Assembly: GCA_964581895.1 (NCBI GenBank)
Contig: CAZOPR010000001.1
Location: 186,001-250,000 of the forward strand
DNA from: Exilispira sp964581895
GTDB taxonomy: Bacteria > Spirochaetota > JAAYUW01
Direction of reading: 5' to 3'
Length of the DNA: 64,000 nt
Shown: positions 37,355-45,937 of the stretch, piece by piece
Layout: each line of letters starts with the position of its first letter
Numbering within the stretch: the first letter of the stretch is position 1
Translations under genes and position numbers: made by a program
The notes under the pieces: model-generated
What the model was told of the DNA's origin: nothing
The model's database searches: none
Seen by the model: only the letters and a program-made list of their open reading frames with translations

Positions 37355-38917
37355 TTAAATTAAAATATTTCCAGTCATTTCGGCTGGAATATCTATCCCC
37401 ATTATTTTTAGCATTGTTGGAGCTAAATCTGCCAGTTTTCCACCTTCTTTTAGTTTTATTTTACCTTTAGATAACTCTTCTCTACCTGATATTATTGTTA
37501 ACCAGACTGGATTTGATGTATGGGCGGTTTGAGGCTCCATAGTTTCAAGATCTACCATAGTTTCGGCATTACCATGATCGGAAAAAAGGAAAATAACACC
37601 ATCCATACTCAATGCTTTTTCTACAACTTCTCCAACGCATTCATCAACAACTTTGCAAGCCTTGACTGCTGCTTCCATAACTCCAGTATGACCCACCATA
37701 TCTGGATTAGCAAAATTCAATACTATAAAATCATATATCCCGCTATCTAAAGCTTGTAACATCTTATCTTTTACTTCATATGCCGACATCTCTGGTTTTA
37801 AGTCATAAGTAGCAACTTTCGGTGAAGGAACAAGTATTCTATCTTCGCCAGGATATACAATATCCTGTTGACCATTGAAAAAGAAAGTTACATGTGCAAA
37901 TTTTTCTGTTTCTGCTATTCTAAGTTGTTTCAATCCATTTTTTGATATTACTTCACCCATAAGGTTCTTCATCGTCTCTAAAGGATAAACAACATCTACT
38001 TTTGCAAGTTTTGCAGATTTTATGCCTTCATAATATTCAGTTGTTGCAAGAAAATAAAGGTTCTTAACCTTTTTCCTTTCAAAATGATCAAAATTTTCTT
38101 CAATTATTACCTTTGATATTTCTCTTGCTCTATCAAAACGATAATTAAAAAATACGACTAAATCATTATCATTGATTGCCTTAAAACCTTTTATTATCCT
38201 TGGTTTTATAAACTCATCTGTCTGTTCATTTTTGTATGCATCATCTATGGCTTCAATAACATTATCAAAAACAGGATATTCTGAATATCCAGAATATAAA
38301 AGATCATAAAATAGTTTAACTCTTTCCCATCTATTATCCCTATCCATTGCATAATAGCGTCCTGTGATGCTAACAATTTTACCATAGTTATTGTTTTTGA
38401 TATATTCAAGAACATCTTTAGCATATTCCTTTGCTGAGGAAGGAGGAGTATCTCTTCCATCAGATATCATATGAATGAGAATCTTTTCAGAAGGTACATT
38501 TTTTCTTTTAAATGCTTCTAAATAACCTAAAAGATGCTTTGTGTGGGCATGTACCCCTTGATCCTGAATAAGACCAAAGATATGTACATTTCCATTATAT
38601 TTGTTTATATGCTCAATTGCATTTAATATTTCCTCTTTACTATAAAATACCTGTTCATCAATATCCTTAGAAATTCTAACAAGATTTTGATATACTACCC
38701 GACCTGCCCCAATATTTAAATGTCCAACTTCAGATGATCCCTGATTATTATCTGGAAGTCCAACATATATTCCAGATGTTTGAATCAAAGTTGTTGGATA
38801 TTCTTCAATATATCGTAAATGAAACCTGGGTTTTGCTTCATAAATAGCATTAAATCTTGTTTCAGCAGAATATCCCCAGCCATCTCGAATGATAAACATA
38901 TAAGGTTTCTTTTTCAT
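37355..38917 (-). CDS. gpmI: 2,3-bisphosphoglycerate-independent phosphoglycerate mutase
   Basis: A manganese-dependent enzyme that interconverts 3- and 2-phosphoglycerate in glycolysis. The first metal Asp is in FIIRDGWGYS, the phosphoserine in GSSEVGHLNIGAGRVVYQ, and further metal ligands in ISDGRDTPPSS, NFANPDMVGHTGV and FLFSDHGNAETM. The 520-residue length is normal. The usual LILDGWG is IIRDGWG and the loop before the serine reads NNQGSS instead of GQMGNS; neither removes a catalytic residue. It sits 15 bases after the cyclase/ATPase start on the same strand, so it may be upstream in one transcript. Confidence 0.95.
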   Translation of the reverse strand: MKKKPYMFIIRDGWGYSAETRFNAIYEAKPRFHLRYIEEYPTTLIQTSGIYVGLPDNNQGSSEVGHLNIGAGRVVYQNLVRISKDIDEQVFYSKEEILNAIEHINKYNGNVHIFGLIQDQGVHAHTKHLLGYLEAFKRKNVPSEKILIHMISDGRDTPPSSAKEYAKDVLEYIKNNNYGKIVSITGRYYAMDRDNRWERVKLFYDLLYSGYSEYPVFDNVIEAIDDAYKNEQTDEFIKPRIIKGFKAINDNDLVVFFNYRFDRAREISKVIIEENFDHFERKKVKNLYFLATTEYYEGIKSAKLAKVDVVYPLETMKNLMGEVISKNGLKQLRIAETEKFAHVTFFFNGQQDIVYPGEDRILVPSPKVATYDLKPEMSAYEVKDKMLQALDSGIYDFIVLNFANPDMVGHTGVMEAAVKACKVVDECVGEVVEKALSMDGVIFLFSDHGNAETMVDLETMEPQTAHTSNPVWLTIISGREELSKGKIKLKEGGKLADLAPTMLKIMGIDIPAEMTGNILI

Positions 38918-39023
38918 AAATATAACTCCAAAATTATCGACTTTTGCAAATTTACTATTAATAATTTAATCATAAATAAAATATAAGTAAAATAAACTTA
39001 TAAAAGTTTTGTTTCAACTCTCA

Positions 39024-39060
39024 TAAAAAAAGGCTATCCCTTTTTTTGAGATAGCCTTAA
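39024..39060 (-). terminator. Rho-independent terminator of the small lipoprotein unit
   Basis: Read on the minus strand, AAGGCTATC (from 39058) and GATAGCCTT (to 39030) form a 9-bp stem followed by a run of seven T. On the plus strand an alternative hairpin (A7GG at 39025-39033 with CCT7 at 39039-39047) is mutually exclusive with it. It ends transcription from the promoter near 39592 and insulates gpmI. Confidence 0.85.
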
Positions 39061-39146
39061 AATAAAAACACTAATTACTTTTTACTTTTTAATAAAAAGT
39101 TAGATTCTGAAAATTAATATTTTTTAAAAATATTTTTTCTTACATC

Positions 39147-39536
39147 TTACTTATATCTAATAACATCACCAGAAATTGTGACAGAATTTGGAGTTAAAAT
39201 TCCGCCAGTAATGTAAGTCAGAAGGTACTGTATGGCTGTGATATGATATGTTAATTTAAGGTTAATTACCGCATCACCTTTATATTTTACTATTTGTTCA
39301 TTTAATATAGATTCAAGATCTTTACTTGGTTCATTTGTCATTATGAGTCTATAAATGAAGCTTACCTATGTAATGGTTATTGAAAAAGAGCCTACAACCT
39401 CATATTTTCTTATATTTGGGCCATATGCAAGTTTTCCATCTTTCGAAGAAAACTCAACATATGTGCATGAAAAAAGCATAAAAATTAACAGCAAAATTAC
39501 GAAGAAAGCAGCAACTTTTTTTGTTAGATTTTTCAT
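39147..39536 (-). pseudogene. Small lipoprotein gene interrupted by an in-frame TAG
   Basis: The frame starts at ATG 39536 behind AAGGAAGT and encodes a lipoprotein signal peptide with lipobox-like LMLFSC (text MLFSC, Cys 24), then 32 more residues ending SFSITIT. A TAG at 39368-39366 stops it, after which the same frame continues without a shift for 72 codons (VSFIYRL, then MTNEPSKDLES, YKGDAVINLKLTYH, GDVIRYK) to a TAA. The halves together look like one ~129-residue secreted lipoprotein of the type with YEVVG before and DAVINL..GxxIxY after. Either a recent nonsense mutation, a sequencing error, or a truncated 56-residue lipopeptide is possible. The promoter, palindrome and terminator are intact. 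Confidence 0.7.
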
Positions 39537-39591
39537 AGGACTTCCTTAATTTTTTTAACTTTGTTTTTTAAATTTGTCTTTCTCACTCAAG

Positions 39592-39622
39592 ATTATAATA
39601 ATTAATCTTTTTCATTAATCAA
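39592..39622 (-). promoter_or_regulatory. Promoter of the small lipoprotein unit
   Basis: On the minus strand TTGATT (39622-39617) and a perfect TATAAT (39597-39592) are 19 bases apart. The predicted start near 39585 gives a leader of about 50 bases before the ATG at 39536. Confidence 0.55.
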
Positions 39623-39626
39623 GTGT

Positions 39627-39641
39627 TTTTGCTTAGCAAAA
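39627..39641. promoter_or_regulatory. Palindrome TTTTGCT-T-AGCAAAA, possible operator
   Basis: A perfect 7-bp inverted repeat with one central base, placed 5 bases upstream of the -35 box of the minus-strand lipoprotein promoter. The position suits an activator or repressor site. No regulator in the window is known to bind it. Confidence 0.4.
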
Positions 39642-39712
39642 CTGTTAAGTTTCATTTTATGAAATATAAATTAAATTTTAAGTTTGAGCCACAATTTATT
39701 TTTTTCTTCATT

Positions 39713-39884
39713 AAAAAAATTAACTTTGTCTTTTTCTTTTCACCTTTAATTAAAAAATTTTAATTTCATCATTTTTTTGTCTTAACTTAAAAAAAATTAA
39801 CTTTGTCTTTCTCTTTTCACCTTTAATTAAAAATTTTTAACTTTATCTTTTTTTTGTCTTTAATTAAAAAAAATAACCTAAAAT
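39713..39884. repeat. Degenerate AT-rich direct repeats in a gene-free stretch
   Basis: The 385-base interval 39537-39921 has no credible gene. Besides the promoter above, it contains two near-identical copies of a ~50-base unit (39713-39762 and 39790-39840; core ATTAACTTTGTCTTT then CTTTTCACCTTTAATTAAAA) and two more degenerate copies (around 39764-39790 and 39837-39884). They have the look of slippage-born minisatellite; no hairpin or coding capacity is evident. Confidence 0.6.
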
Positions 39885-39921
39885 AATTGTCTTAAAAATT
39901 ATATTTGGCAAATCATAAAAA

Positions 39922-40158
39922 TCAAACTTTTTCCTCAAAAAAAGGGCATAACTTTTGGTTTTCAATAAAATGGCATTGTCCATTCATAGGAAAATGTCTT
40001 GAAAATTTTTCCTTTGCAACTTGAGCGATTTTTGCAGAAGTAATTTTATTGTTTTTTTGTTTTAGACAAATATTACTTATACCTTGATTTTTTTTCTCTT
40101 TTTCATGCTTTTTTAAATGATCAAATGAATCTTGCTGTAAATATTTGCATTCAGTCAT
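39922..40158 (-). CDS. Small cysteine-containing protein, unknown
   Basis: A 78-residue soluble, lysine-rich protein with four cysteines (about 4, 31, 62, 71) and several histidines, which could bind a metal or an iron-sulfur cluster. I do not recognise it. A strong GGAGG lies 7 bases before the ATG, so it is probably real. It starts only 31 bases after tRNA-Val on the same strand with no promoter or terminator between, so both may come from one transcript. Confidence 0.65.
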   Translation of the reverse strand: MTECKYLQQDSFDHLKKHEKEKKNQGISNICLKQKNNKITSAKIAQVAKEKFSRHFPMNGQCHFIENQKLCPFFEEKV

Positions 40159-40188
40159 ATAATTCCTCCAGAAAAATTATATAAAAAT

Positions 40189-40262
40189 TAGGTGATACTG
40201 GATTTGAACCAGTGACCCCATGCATGTGAAGCATGTGCTCTAACCAGCTGAGCTAATCACCT
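40189..40262 (-). tRNA. tRNA-Val(CAC)
   Basis: A full cloverleaf of 74 bases: 7-bp acceptor AGGTGAT/ATCACCT, D-arm GCTC..GAGC, anticodon stem CATGC/GCATG with loop TTCACAT (anticodon CAC), T-arm ACTGG-TTCAAAT-CCAGT and discriminator A. The 3' CCA is not encoded. Confidence 0.95.
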
Positions 40263-40282
40263 ATCTATTTTTACCGATATTT

Positions 40283-40310
40283 ATTTTAATAGACTTTTCT
40301 TTAAATTCAA
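40283..40310 (-). promoter_or_regulatory. Promoter of tRNA-Val
   Basis: On the minus strand TTGAAT (40310-40305) and TAAAAT (40288-40283) are 16 bases apart, putting the start about 14 bases before the tRNA 5' end. Confidence 0.5.
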
Positions 40311-40395
40311 TATAAAAAATTATTGCAATTTAAAAATTTCCTTATAAATTCGCTATGTTATTTTTATTTATTATAATCTTTGTTTGGGGGATTTG

Positions 40396-40737
40396 ATGGA
40401 AAAAAATCTTTTAAAAAAATTTCAAAAAAAACTAATCGAAATGAAAAATGAAATTCTTGATGATGTAGCGATTGAAAATAAAAGATTTGAAGAAGAAAAA
40501 GAAGTTGAAAGCTATTCTGAAGAGTATGATTTAGCTAATTCAATACTGGAAAACAATTTAAGAGAAAATTTAGAAGAAAATGATTATAAAATGTTAAAGC
40601 AAATCGAAAAAGCACTTTCAAGGATTGAAGATGGAACATATAACATCTGTGAAGTATGCGGAAACGAAATAGAATTAGATAGACTTGAAATGATACCTTA
40701 TGCCACAAAATGCTCCAAATGTGCAAAGAAAAAATAA
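40396..40737 (+). CDS. DksA/TraR-type zinc-finger protein
   Basis: A 113-residue protein with an N-terminal coiled coil (about 1-75, highly charged) and the C-terminal C4 zinc finger CEVCGNEI...CSKCAKK preceded by RIEDGTYNI, the DksA/TraR signature. Such proteins bind the secondary channel of RNA polymerase. The tip of canonical DksA has two aspartates; this short form more closely matches YteA/TraR-like proteins. ATG 40396 is preferred to TTG 40384 because GGGGGA lies just before it. The downstream UDG begins 3 bases after the stop. Confidence 0.88.
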   Translation: MEKNLLKKFQKKLIEMKNEILDDVAIENKRFEEEKEVESYSEEYDLANSILENNLRENLEENDYKMLKQIEKALSRIEDGTYNICEVCGNEIELDRLEMIPYATKCSKCAKKK

Positions 40738-40740
40738 TAT

Positions 40741-41526
40741 ATGGAAAATGAAAAAGTAGAAAAATTAGTTGAACTATTAAAATCATTATACATTTATTTA
40801 GACTCCATAAAACAGACAAATGAAAATGGTATTATTTTATATGATTTGATTTTTGATAAATTGAAAATTGAGGAGAAAATATTAAAAGAGATCAATCAAA
40901 TTAATTTAACTGGTAATAATGAAAAACAAGATCTACCGCAAAATTCAAATAAACAGATGCAGCTTATAGATTTAATAAGTAAGATAAAAAATTGCAATAA
41001 ATGCGAGTTAAGCTTAAAAAGGATAAATACAGTTCCTGGAGCTGGTCCTATAGATAGTAAGGTTATGATAGTTGGCGAAGGTCCTGGAGAACAGGAAGAT
41101 ATTCAGGGACTTCCTTTTGTCGGTAGAGCAGGTCAATTATTGACAAAACTACTTGAAAACTCTAGTTTAGAAAGAGAAAAGATCTATATCACAAATTGTG
41201 TAAAATGTCGACCTCCAAACAATAGAGTTCCAAGTTTAATGGAAATGAATGCTTGCTCACAATACTTAAGTATGCAGATTAATTTAATAAAACCCCAAAT
41301 AATAATCTGCTTAGGCGCTACTTCAACACAGTTTCTGCTTCAAAAGAAAGTCTCTATCACTAAGATTAGAGGGACCTTAATCGAAACAGAGATTTTTGGG
41401 CATAAGTTGTTTTTATATCCAATATTTCACCCATCTTTTCTTTTAAGAGATCCTAGAAATATTGAAATAGCTCAAAAAGATTTTAATAAGATTGCAAATT
41501 ACTTAAAAAAAAATAATATTTATTAA
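40741..41526 (+). CDS. Type-4 uracil-DNA glycosylase (Fe-S)
   Basis: A 261-residue protein. The C-terminal two thirds (from about residue 80) is a family-4 uracil-DNA glycosylase: CNKCELS, motif A GEGPGEQEDIQGLPFVGRAGQLL (split: GEGPGEQED then GLPFVGRAGQLL), NCVKCRPPNNR, and FHPSFLLRDP with the catalytic His. The cysteines ligate a [4Fe-4S] cluster. It removes uracil from deaminated DNA and is common in thermophiles and anaerobes. The N-terminal 75 residues are a charged extension not recognised. It follows the DksA-like gene almost without gap. Confidence 0.92.
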   Translation: MENEKVEKLVELLKSLYIYLDSIKQTNENGIILYDLIFDKLKIEEKILKEINQINLTGNNEKQDLPQNSNKQMQLIDLISKIKNCNKCELSLKRINTVPGAGPIDSKVMIVGEGPGEQEDIQGLPFVGRAGQLLTKLLENSSLEREKIYITNCVKCRPPNNRVPSLMEMNACSQYLSMQINLIKPQIIICLGATSTQFLLQKKVSITKIRGTLIETEIFGHKLFLYPIFHPSFLLRDPRNIEIAQKDFNKIANYLKKNNIY

Positions 41527-41582
41527 GATTCAAAAAATATAAATATTTTCTTCTAATTATCAAAATCAGGATAAATAAAAAG

Positions 41583-43610
41583 ATGTTCGCTGATATAGCA
41601 ATAAATATACCTTTAGACAAAACATTTGAATATAGAATTCCAACTGAATTTAATGATAAAATCAAAAAATATATAAGAGTTAAGATTGATTTTAATAACA
41701 AGGTTGAATTGGGCGTTATAGTAAATATTAAAGATGAAGAAAAAAGAGATTATCATATAAAAGATATACTTGATTTGTATGATGAAGATCCAATTTTAAC
41801 AGAAAAAGAATTTGAACTTGCAAAGTGGATAAGTCAAAGGTATTTTTCATCAATAGGGGAAGCAATATTTTTATTTATTCCGAAAGGTTTAAAAGAATTA
41901 AAAAAGAAAAAGGATACAACTTTATCTAATCCAAAAATAAAAGCTTCTGAATTAAATGAAGAACAGAAAATTGCCTTTCAATCTATATTAAATTCTTATG
42001 AAGCTATTTCAAAAAATGAAAGTTCAAATCAAGAAAAGATAAAGAAAAAAATTCAAACAAAATTTCTTCTTTATGGTGTCACAGGTTCTGGAAAGACTGA
42101 AATCTATTTTCAATTGATAAAAAGAATCGTAGATGATGGAAAACAAGTAATTCTGCTACTACCAGAAATCGCACTAACCCCTCAAATGATCTCATTTTTC
42201 AAAGATAGGTTAGGTCAGGAGATAGGTTTAATTCATTCAAAAATCTCAAATAATGAAAAATTATCGTTATTTAAAAAGATAATCAGGCAGCAGATAAATA
42301 TTATTATAGGTCCAAGATCTGCTCTTTTTGTTCCAGCTTTTAATCTTGGTGCTATAATTATTGATGAGGAACATGATGATTCATATAAATCTCAACAAAA
42401 ACCAAGGTATGATGCAAGATTTGTTGCTATAGCTCGTGCTAATCTATATAATGCATTATGTGTATTTGGTTCAGCTACACCATCAATTGAGTCATGGAAT
42501 GCCGCATTGAAAAATGAATTAAGTCTACTTGTTTTAAATAAAAGGTATAATGATATACCTCTTCCTAAGATTGAACTATTAAATCTATCTAAAGCTCATA
42601 GTTATAAAGATTTTTATGTTACAGTTGAACTACTTGAAAAGATAAAACAGCATCTCGAGCGCGGTAAAAAAGTAATAATTTTTCTTAACAGAAGAGGTTT
42701 TAACTCATTCATTCAATGCTCAAAATGTGGTCAGCCAATATTTTGTGATGAATGTTCGATTCCTATGACCTATCATAAATCCACAAATCTTCTTCAATGT
42801 CACTATTGTGGGAAAGTAAAAGAGATACCGACAGAATGTCCATCATGTCATACTAAGAATTTAAGATTTTTAGGTTCAGGTACTGAAAAGATTGAAGATA
42901 TAATTCGAGAATACTTCAATGATAAAGTAATAGAAAGATTCGATGCTGATTCTGTAAAGCTTAGAAGTTACGAGCAGATTTTAAGTGATTTTAAAAAAGG
43001 AAAGATAGATATACTTATAGGAACACAGATGATAACAAAAGGGCATCATTTCCCCGATGTTTCTCTTGTCTGTGTTATAAATGCAGACATATTATTAAAT
43101 ATGCCAGATTTTAAGGCTAACGAAAAAACTTTCCAGATACTTGTTCAGGTTGCTGGAAGATCAGGAAGGACTGAGCAGCAAGGAGAAGTTTTAATTCAGA
43201 CATTAAGGCCAGATCATTATGCAATAAAAAGTGTAATAAATCAGGATTATGAAGTATTTATTGAAAAAGAACTTGGAATAAGGAAAAATTTGGGATACCC
43301 TCCTTTTATGAGAATATTAAGAATCCTTGCAAAAGGAATAAATGAAGAAAAAACATCCTTAACTATAAAAAAAATTTTATTCATAGTCCAAAAGTTTATT
43401 TTGGATATGAATATAAAGGATAATGTAATTATTATAGGTCCCTCAAAAGCTCCTATTGAAAAAATTCAGAAAAATTTTAGATTTCATATTATTATTAAAT
43501 CTAAAAAACTTGATTATTTATTGGAGATTGGAAAATTTTTAAGTAATAATCTAACTTTAAGTGAGAAAAAAGGTATTGAGATAGATATAGATCCTATAAC
43601 TTTACTTTAA
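41583..43610 (+). CDS. priA: Primosomal helicase PriA
   Basis: PriA reloads the replisome at stalled forks. It has an N-terminal DNA-binding domain (FADIAINIPLDKTFEYRIP), the superfamily-2 helicase with P-loop YGVTGSGKTEIY and IIDEEHDDSYKSQQ, the FLNRRGFNSFIQC transition and a zinc-binding region with eight cysteines in pairs (CSKC, CDEC, CHYC, CPSC). Helicase motifs V-VI are LIGTQMITKGHHFPDV and QVAGRSGRT. At 675 residues it is a little short in the N-terminal part. It lies 9 bases before waaA. Confidence 0.96.
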   Translation: MFADIAINIPLDKTFEYRIPTEFNDKIKKYIRVKIDFNNKVELGVIVNIKDEEKRDYHIKDILDLYDEDPILTEKEFELAKWISQRYFSSIGEAIFLFIPKGLKELKKKKDTTLSNPKIKASELNEEQKIAFQSILNSYEAISKNESSNQEKIKKKIQTKFLLYGVTGSGKTEIYFQLIKRIVDDGKQVILLLPEIALTPQMISFFKDRLGQEIGLIHSKISNNEKLSLFKKIIRQQINIIIGPRSALFVPAFNLGAIIIDEEHDDSYKSQQKPRYDARFVAIARANLYNALCVFGSATPSIESWNAALKNELSLLVLNKRYNDIPLPKIELLNLSKAHSYKDFYVTVELLEKIKQHLERGKKVIIFLNRRGFNSFIQCSKCGQPIFCDECSIPMTYHKSTNLLQCHYCGKVKEIPTECPSCHTKNLRFLGSGTEKIEDIIREYFNDKVIERFDADSVKLRSYEQILSDFKKGKIDILIGTQMITKGHHFPDVSLVCVINADILLNMPDFKANEKTFQILVQVAGRSGRTEQQGEVLIQTLRPDHYAIKSVINQDYEVFIEKELGIRKNLGYPPFMRILRILAKGINEEKTSLTIKKILFIVQKFILDMNIKDNVIIIGPSKAPIEKIQKNFRFHIIIKSKKLDYLLEIGKFLSNNLTLSEKKGIEIDIDPITLL

Positions 43611-43619
43611 TTTTTAAAA

Positions 43620-45032
43620 ATGAAAAAATTTTTTGAAAAGTTTTTATTTTATCTAATTATTTCTTTTTATAGTTTAATCATGACTTTCTTATCACCAATA
43701 TTTTTAATTATAATGATTTTTATAAAAGACTTAAAAAAAAATTTAATAAAAAGATTTATTCCATCTAAGTTTCATAAAGAAAATAAAATTATTGTCCACG
43801 CTTCAAGTACTGGGGAAGCCATTTTAGCATATAATCTTTTCGAAAATAAAGCGAATTTTACATACTTTAATCAGGGAGCTTATGAAATTTTTCGTCAAAA
43901 AAATGCTGATTGTAATCCTCTTCCTTTCGAATCAATATTATCAATTTTAATATTCATGATTTTGAATAAATACACTACTATAGTCATTATAGAACAAGAA
44001 ATCTGGCCTGCATTTTTATTTTTAAATAGATTATTTCAAAAGAAAATTTTATTGATCAATTGTAATATGTATGAAAAAAGTTTTGTCTTTCAAAAGAAAT
44101 TTAAGTTTTTATTTTCTGGTTTGCTATCTTTTTTTGATGAAATTCTTGCAAAATCAAGTTCTGATATGGAAAAATTACTATACTTAAACAATAAAATAAA
44201 TGTCAAGAATCTAGAAAATTTTAAGATATTATCTTCATTTAAAAATTTAAAAATTGATCAGATTAATTTTGATAATAAAAATTTTGATAACAAAAAGATA
44301 GATCTCTTAAAAAGCAAAAATATAATTATTTTATTTTCTTCTTTTCATCCTCAAGAATTTTATATTGCATGCAAAGTCATAAAAGAATTGAAAAATGAAC
44401 TAATTTCAAAAAATGAAACAATTTCAGATAATAAAATGAAAAAAAGTAAAATAAAATTTATTATCGCACCAAGACATCTTGAAAAGATGAAATTATTGTT
44501 AGAGCAGCTAACAAGTAGCGAAATTTCTTATGATTTTCTTAGTAATTATTTTAAGAATAATGATTATCAGGTAGATTCAAATAGCAAAAAAATAAATAAT
44601 GAAAAGTTGGATGATTTTGAATTGTTAATCCAAAATATTCAAGAAAGAAATTTTGAAAAGGATATTTTAATCATAGATAAATATGGCTTTCTTTCCAATA
44701 TTTATAAGTATTGCATGGTTTCAATTATTGGGGGGTCTTTTAATAAAAAAGGCGGTCAAAATTTTATTGAATCAATTATGCAAAAGGTACCGGTTATTAT
44801 AGGACCTTCATATGAAAATTTTTTGGATTTAATAGATCAATTTTCAGGACCATGGTTAAAAATTGTCGAAAATTTTAAGAATGAAGATGAATTAATAAGC
44901 ATAATAATTAATTTTATAGAGCAATTCATTGATAAAGATAACAAACTTATTTATAATAAATTGGAAAGTAAGATTTTACAACTAAAAAAAATTGCCGAAA
45001 AACAGAATGAATATATTTTAAATCTTATTTGA
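43620..45032 (+). CDS. waaA: Kdo transferase WaaA (KdtA), lipid A glycosylation
   Basis: WaaA transfers Kdo from CMP-Kdo to lipid IVA (GT30) at the inner membrane. It has an N-terminal membrane anchor (about 8-34), HASSTGEAILAYNL with the catalytic Glu, VIIEQEIWPAFLF, FIIAPRHLEKM and the donor-side GGSFNKKGGQNFIES followed by PVIIGPSYENF. It is longer than usual (470 versus about 425) because of asparagine/lysine-rich inserts around 215-280 and 325-350. It is the best evidence for an outer membrane with LPS-type lipid A. Confidence 0.92.
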   Translation: MKKFFEKFLFYLIISFYSLIMTFLSPIFLIIMIFIKDLKKNLIKRFIPSKFHKENKIIVHASSTGEAILAYNLFENKANFTYFNQGAYEIFRQKNADCNPLPFESILSILIFMILNKYTTIVIIEQEIWPAFLFLNRLFQKKILLINCNMYEKSFVFQKKFKFLFSGLLSFFDEILAKSSSDMEKLLYLNNKINVKNLENFKILSSFKNLKIDQINFDNKNFDNKKIDLLKSKNIIILFSSFHPQEFYIACKVIKELKNELISKNETISDNKMKKSKIKFIIAPRHLEKMKLLLEQLTSSEISYDFLSNYFKNNDYQVDSNSKKINNEKLDDFELLIQNIQERNFEKDILIIDKYGFLSNIYKYCMVSIIGGSFNKKGGQNFIESIMQKVPVIIGPSYENFLDLIDQFSGPWLKIVENFKNEDELISIIINFIEQFIDKDNKLIYNKLESKILQLKKIAEKQNEYILNLI

Positions 45033-45074
45033 TTTTTTATTTTATCTTTATTAAAATAATTAAAAGAGCCAAAG

Positions 45075-45902
45075 ATGAACAAAAGTAGAGAAATTATAGT
45101 TTTTTTTACTATTCTTTTTTTTATCCTAAACTTTTCATTAATTTTATCTTCTCAGACAATATCTGGTCTTGTTGAAATTATAGACTCTTCATTAATTGGT
45201 AAAAAACTTAGTTCTGGATCGACTTATAACCCTGATGAAAATAGTTGTATAACCTCAAAATATAACATGCTGACAGTTCTTTTATTGGAAAATATAATAA
45301 ATGGCAAAAAAACAATAGTATATGTTATAGATACAAATCCATCATATAAATTTAAAGATTCGATTTTAGCAATATCTTCAAGAGCTGCAAAAGAGTTAGG
45401 TGAGACAAATAATGTTCAAATAGCCGTAAAAATAACAGTATTAAAAGAAGGAACATCAAGTTCATCTAGTTCTGCTACAAGTCAAACACAAACATCAAAT
45501 ACAGGACAACAACAAACTTCTACTAAAACTACCCAAACAAATACGGATAAAACTCAAGATACACAGACAACTCAGACTAATATAGGGCAGGAATCTCAAA
45601 CAGTTACTTCTTCTCAAACAAGTTCCTCTACGATCCCCATATTTACTGGAGCAAAACAAACAAATGTTACATATTACTACATACAGGTAGGAGCTTTTAA
45701 GAATAAGGATAATGCTATTTTGCTGGCTCAAAAACTAAAAAATCTTGGTTATAAAGTGTTCATATATTTTAAGGATCTTTACAAAGTAATAGTTGGCCCT
45801 TATACAAAATATGAAGAAGTAACTGAGATAAAAAAGATTTTATTAAATATTTTACCAAAAGACCAGCCTTTTGTTTTTTCTACAAATATGCTATTCGAAT
45901 AA
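45075..45902 (+). CDS. RlpA-like double-psi barrel protein with SPOR domain
   Basis: A 275-residue exported protein: signal peptide (about 1-27), a degenerate RlpA-like domain (about 30-130; KKLSSGSTYNPDEN, IVYVIDTNPSYKF, AISSRAAKELGE), a Thr/Gln/Ser-rich linker (about 135-195) and a C-terminal SPOR domain (YYIQVGAFKNKDNAILLAQKL, about 203-272) that binds denuded glycan at the septum. RlpA enzymes are lytic transglycosylases. The usual Glu (in SGE) and His (AAH) are replaced by Ser and Lys, and the Asp in the IDT motif survives, so cleavage is doubtful. Linked to waaA by a 42-base gap. Confidence 0.78.
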   Translation: MNKSREIIVFFTILFFILNFSLILSSQTISGLVEIIDSSLIGKKLSSGSTYNPDENSCITSKYNMLTVLLLENIINGKKTIVYVIDTNPSYKFKDSILAISSRAAKELGETNNVQIAVKITVLKEGTSSSSSSATSQTQTSNTGQQQTSTKTTQTNTDKTQDTQTTQTNIGQESQTVTSSQTSSSTIPIFTGAKQTNVTYYYIQVGAFKNKDNAILLAQKLKNLGYKVFIYFKDLYKVIVGPYTKYEEVTEIKKILLNILPKDQPFVFSTNMLFE

Positions 45903-45937
45903 AAATCCTAACTTAATAGTTTCAAAATTAATTTATT

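Noticed and set aside
39366..39368. TAG reassigned to an amino acid in this genome
   Set aside because: TAG is the natural stop of ftsZ, rsmH and kamA, so reassignment is not supported.
39355..39549. Plus-strand open frame over the small lipoprotein gene
   Set aside because: It is antisense to the lipoprotein, which has a Shine-Dalgarno, signal peptide and lipobox.
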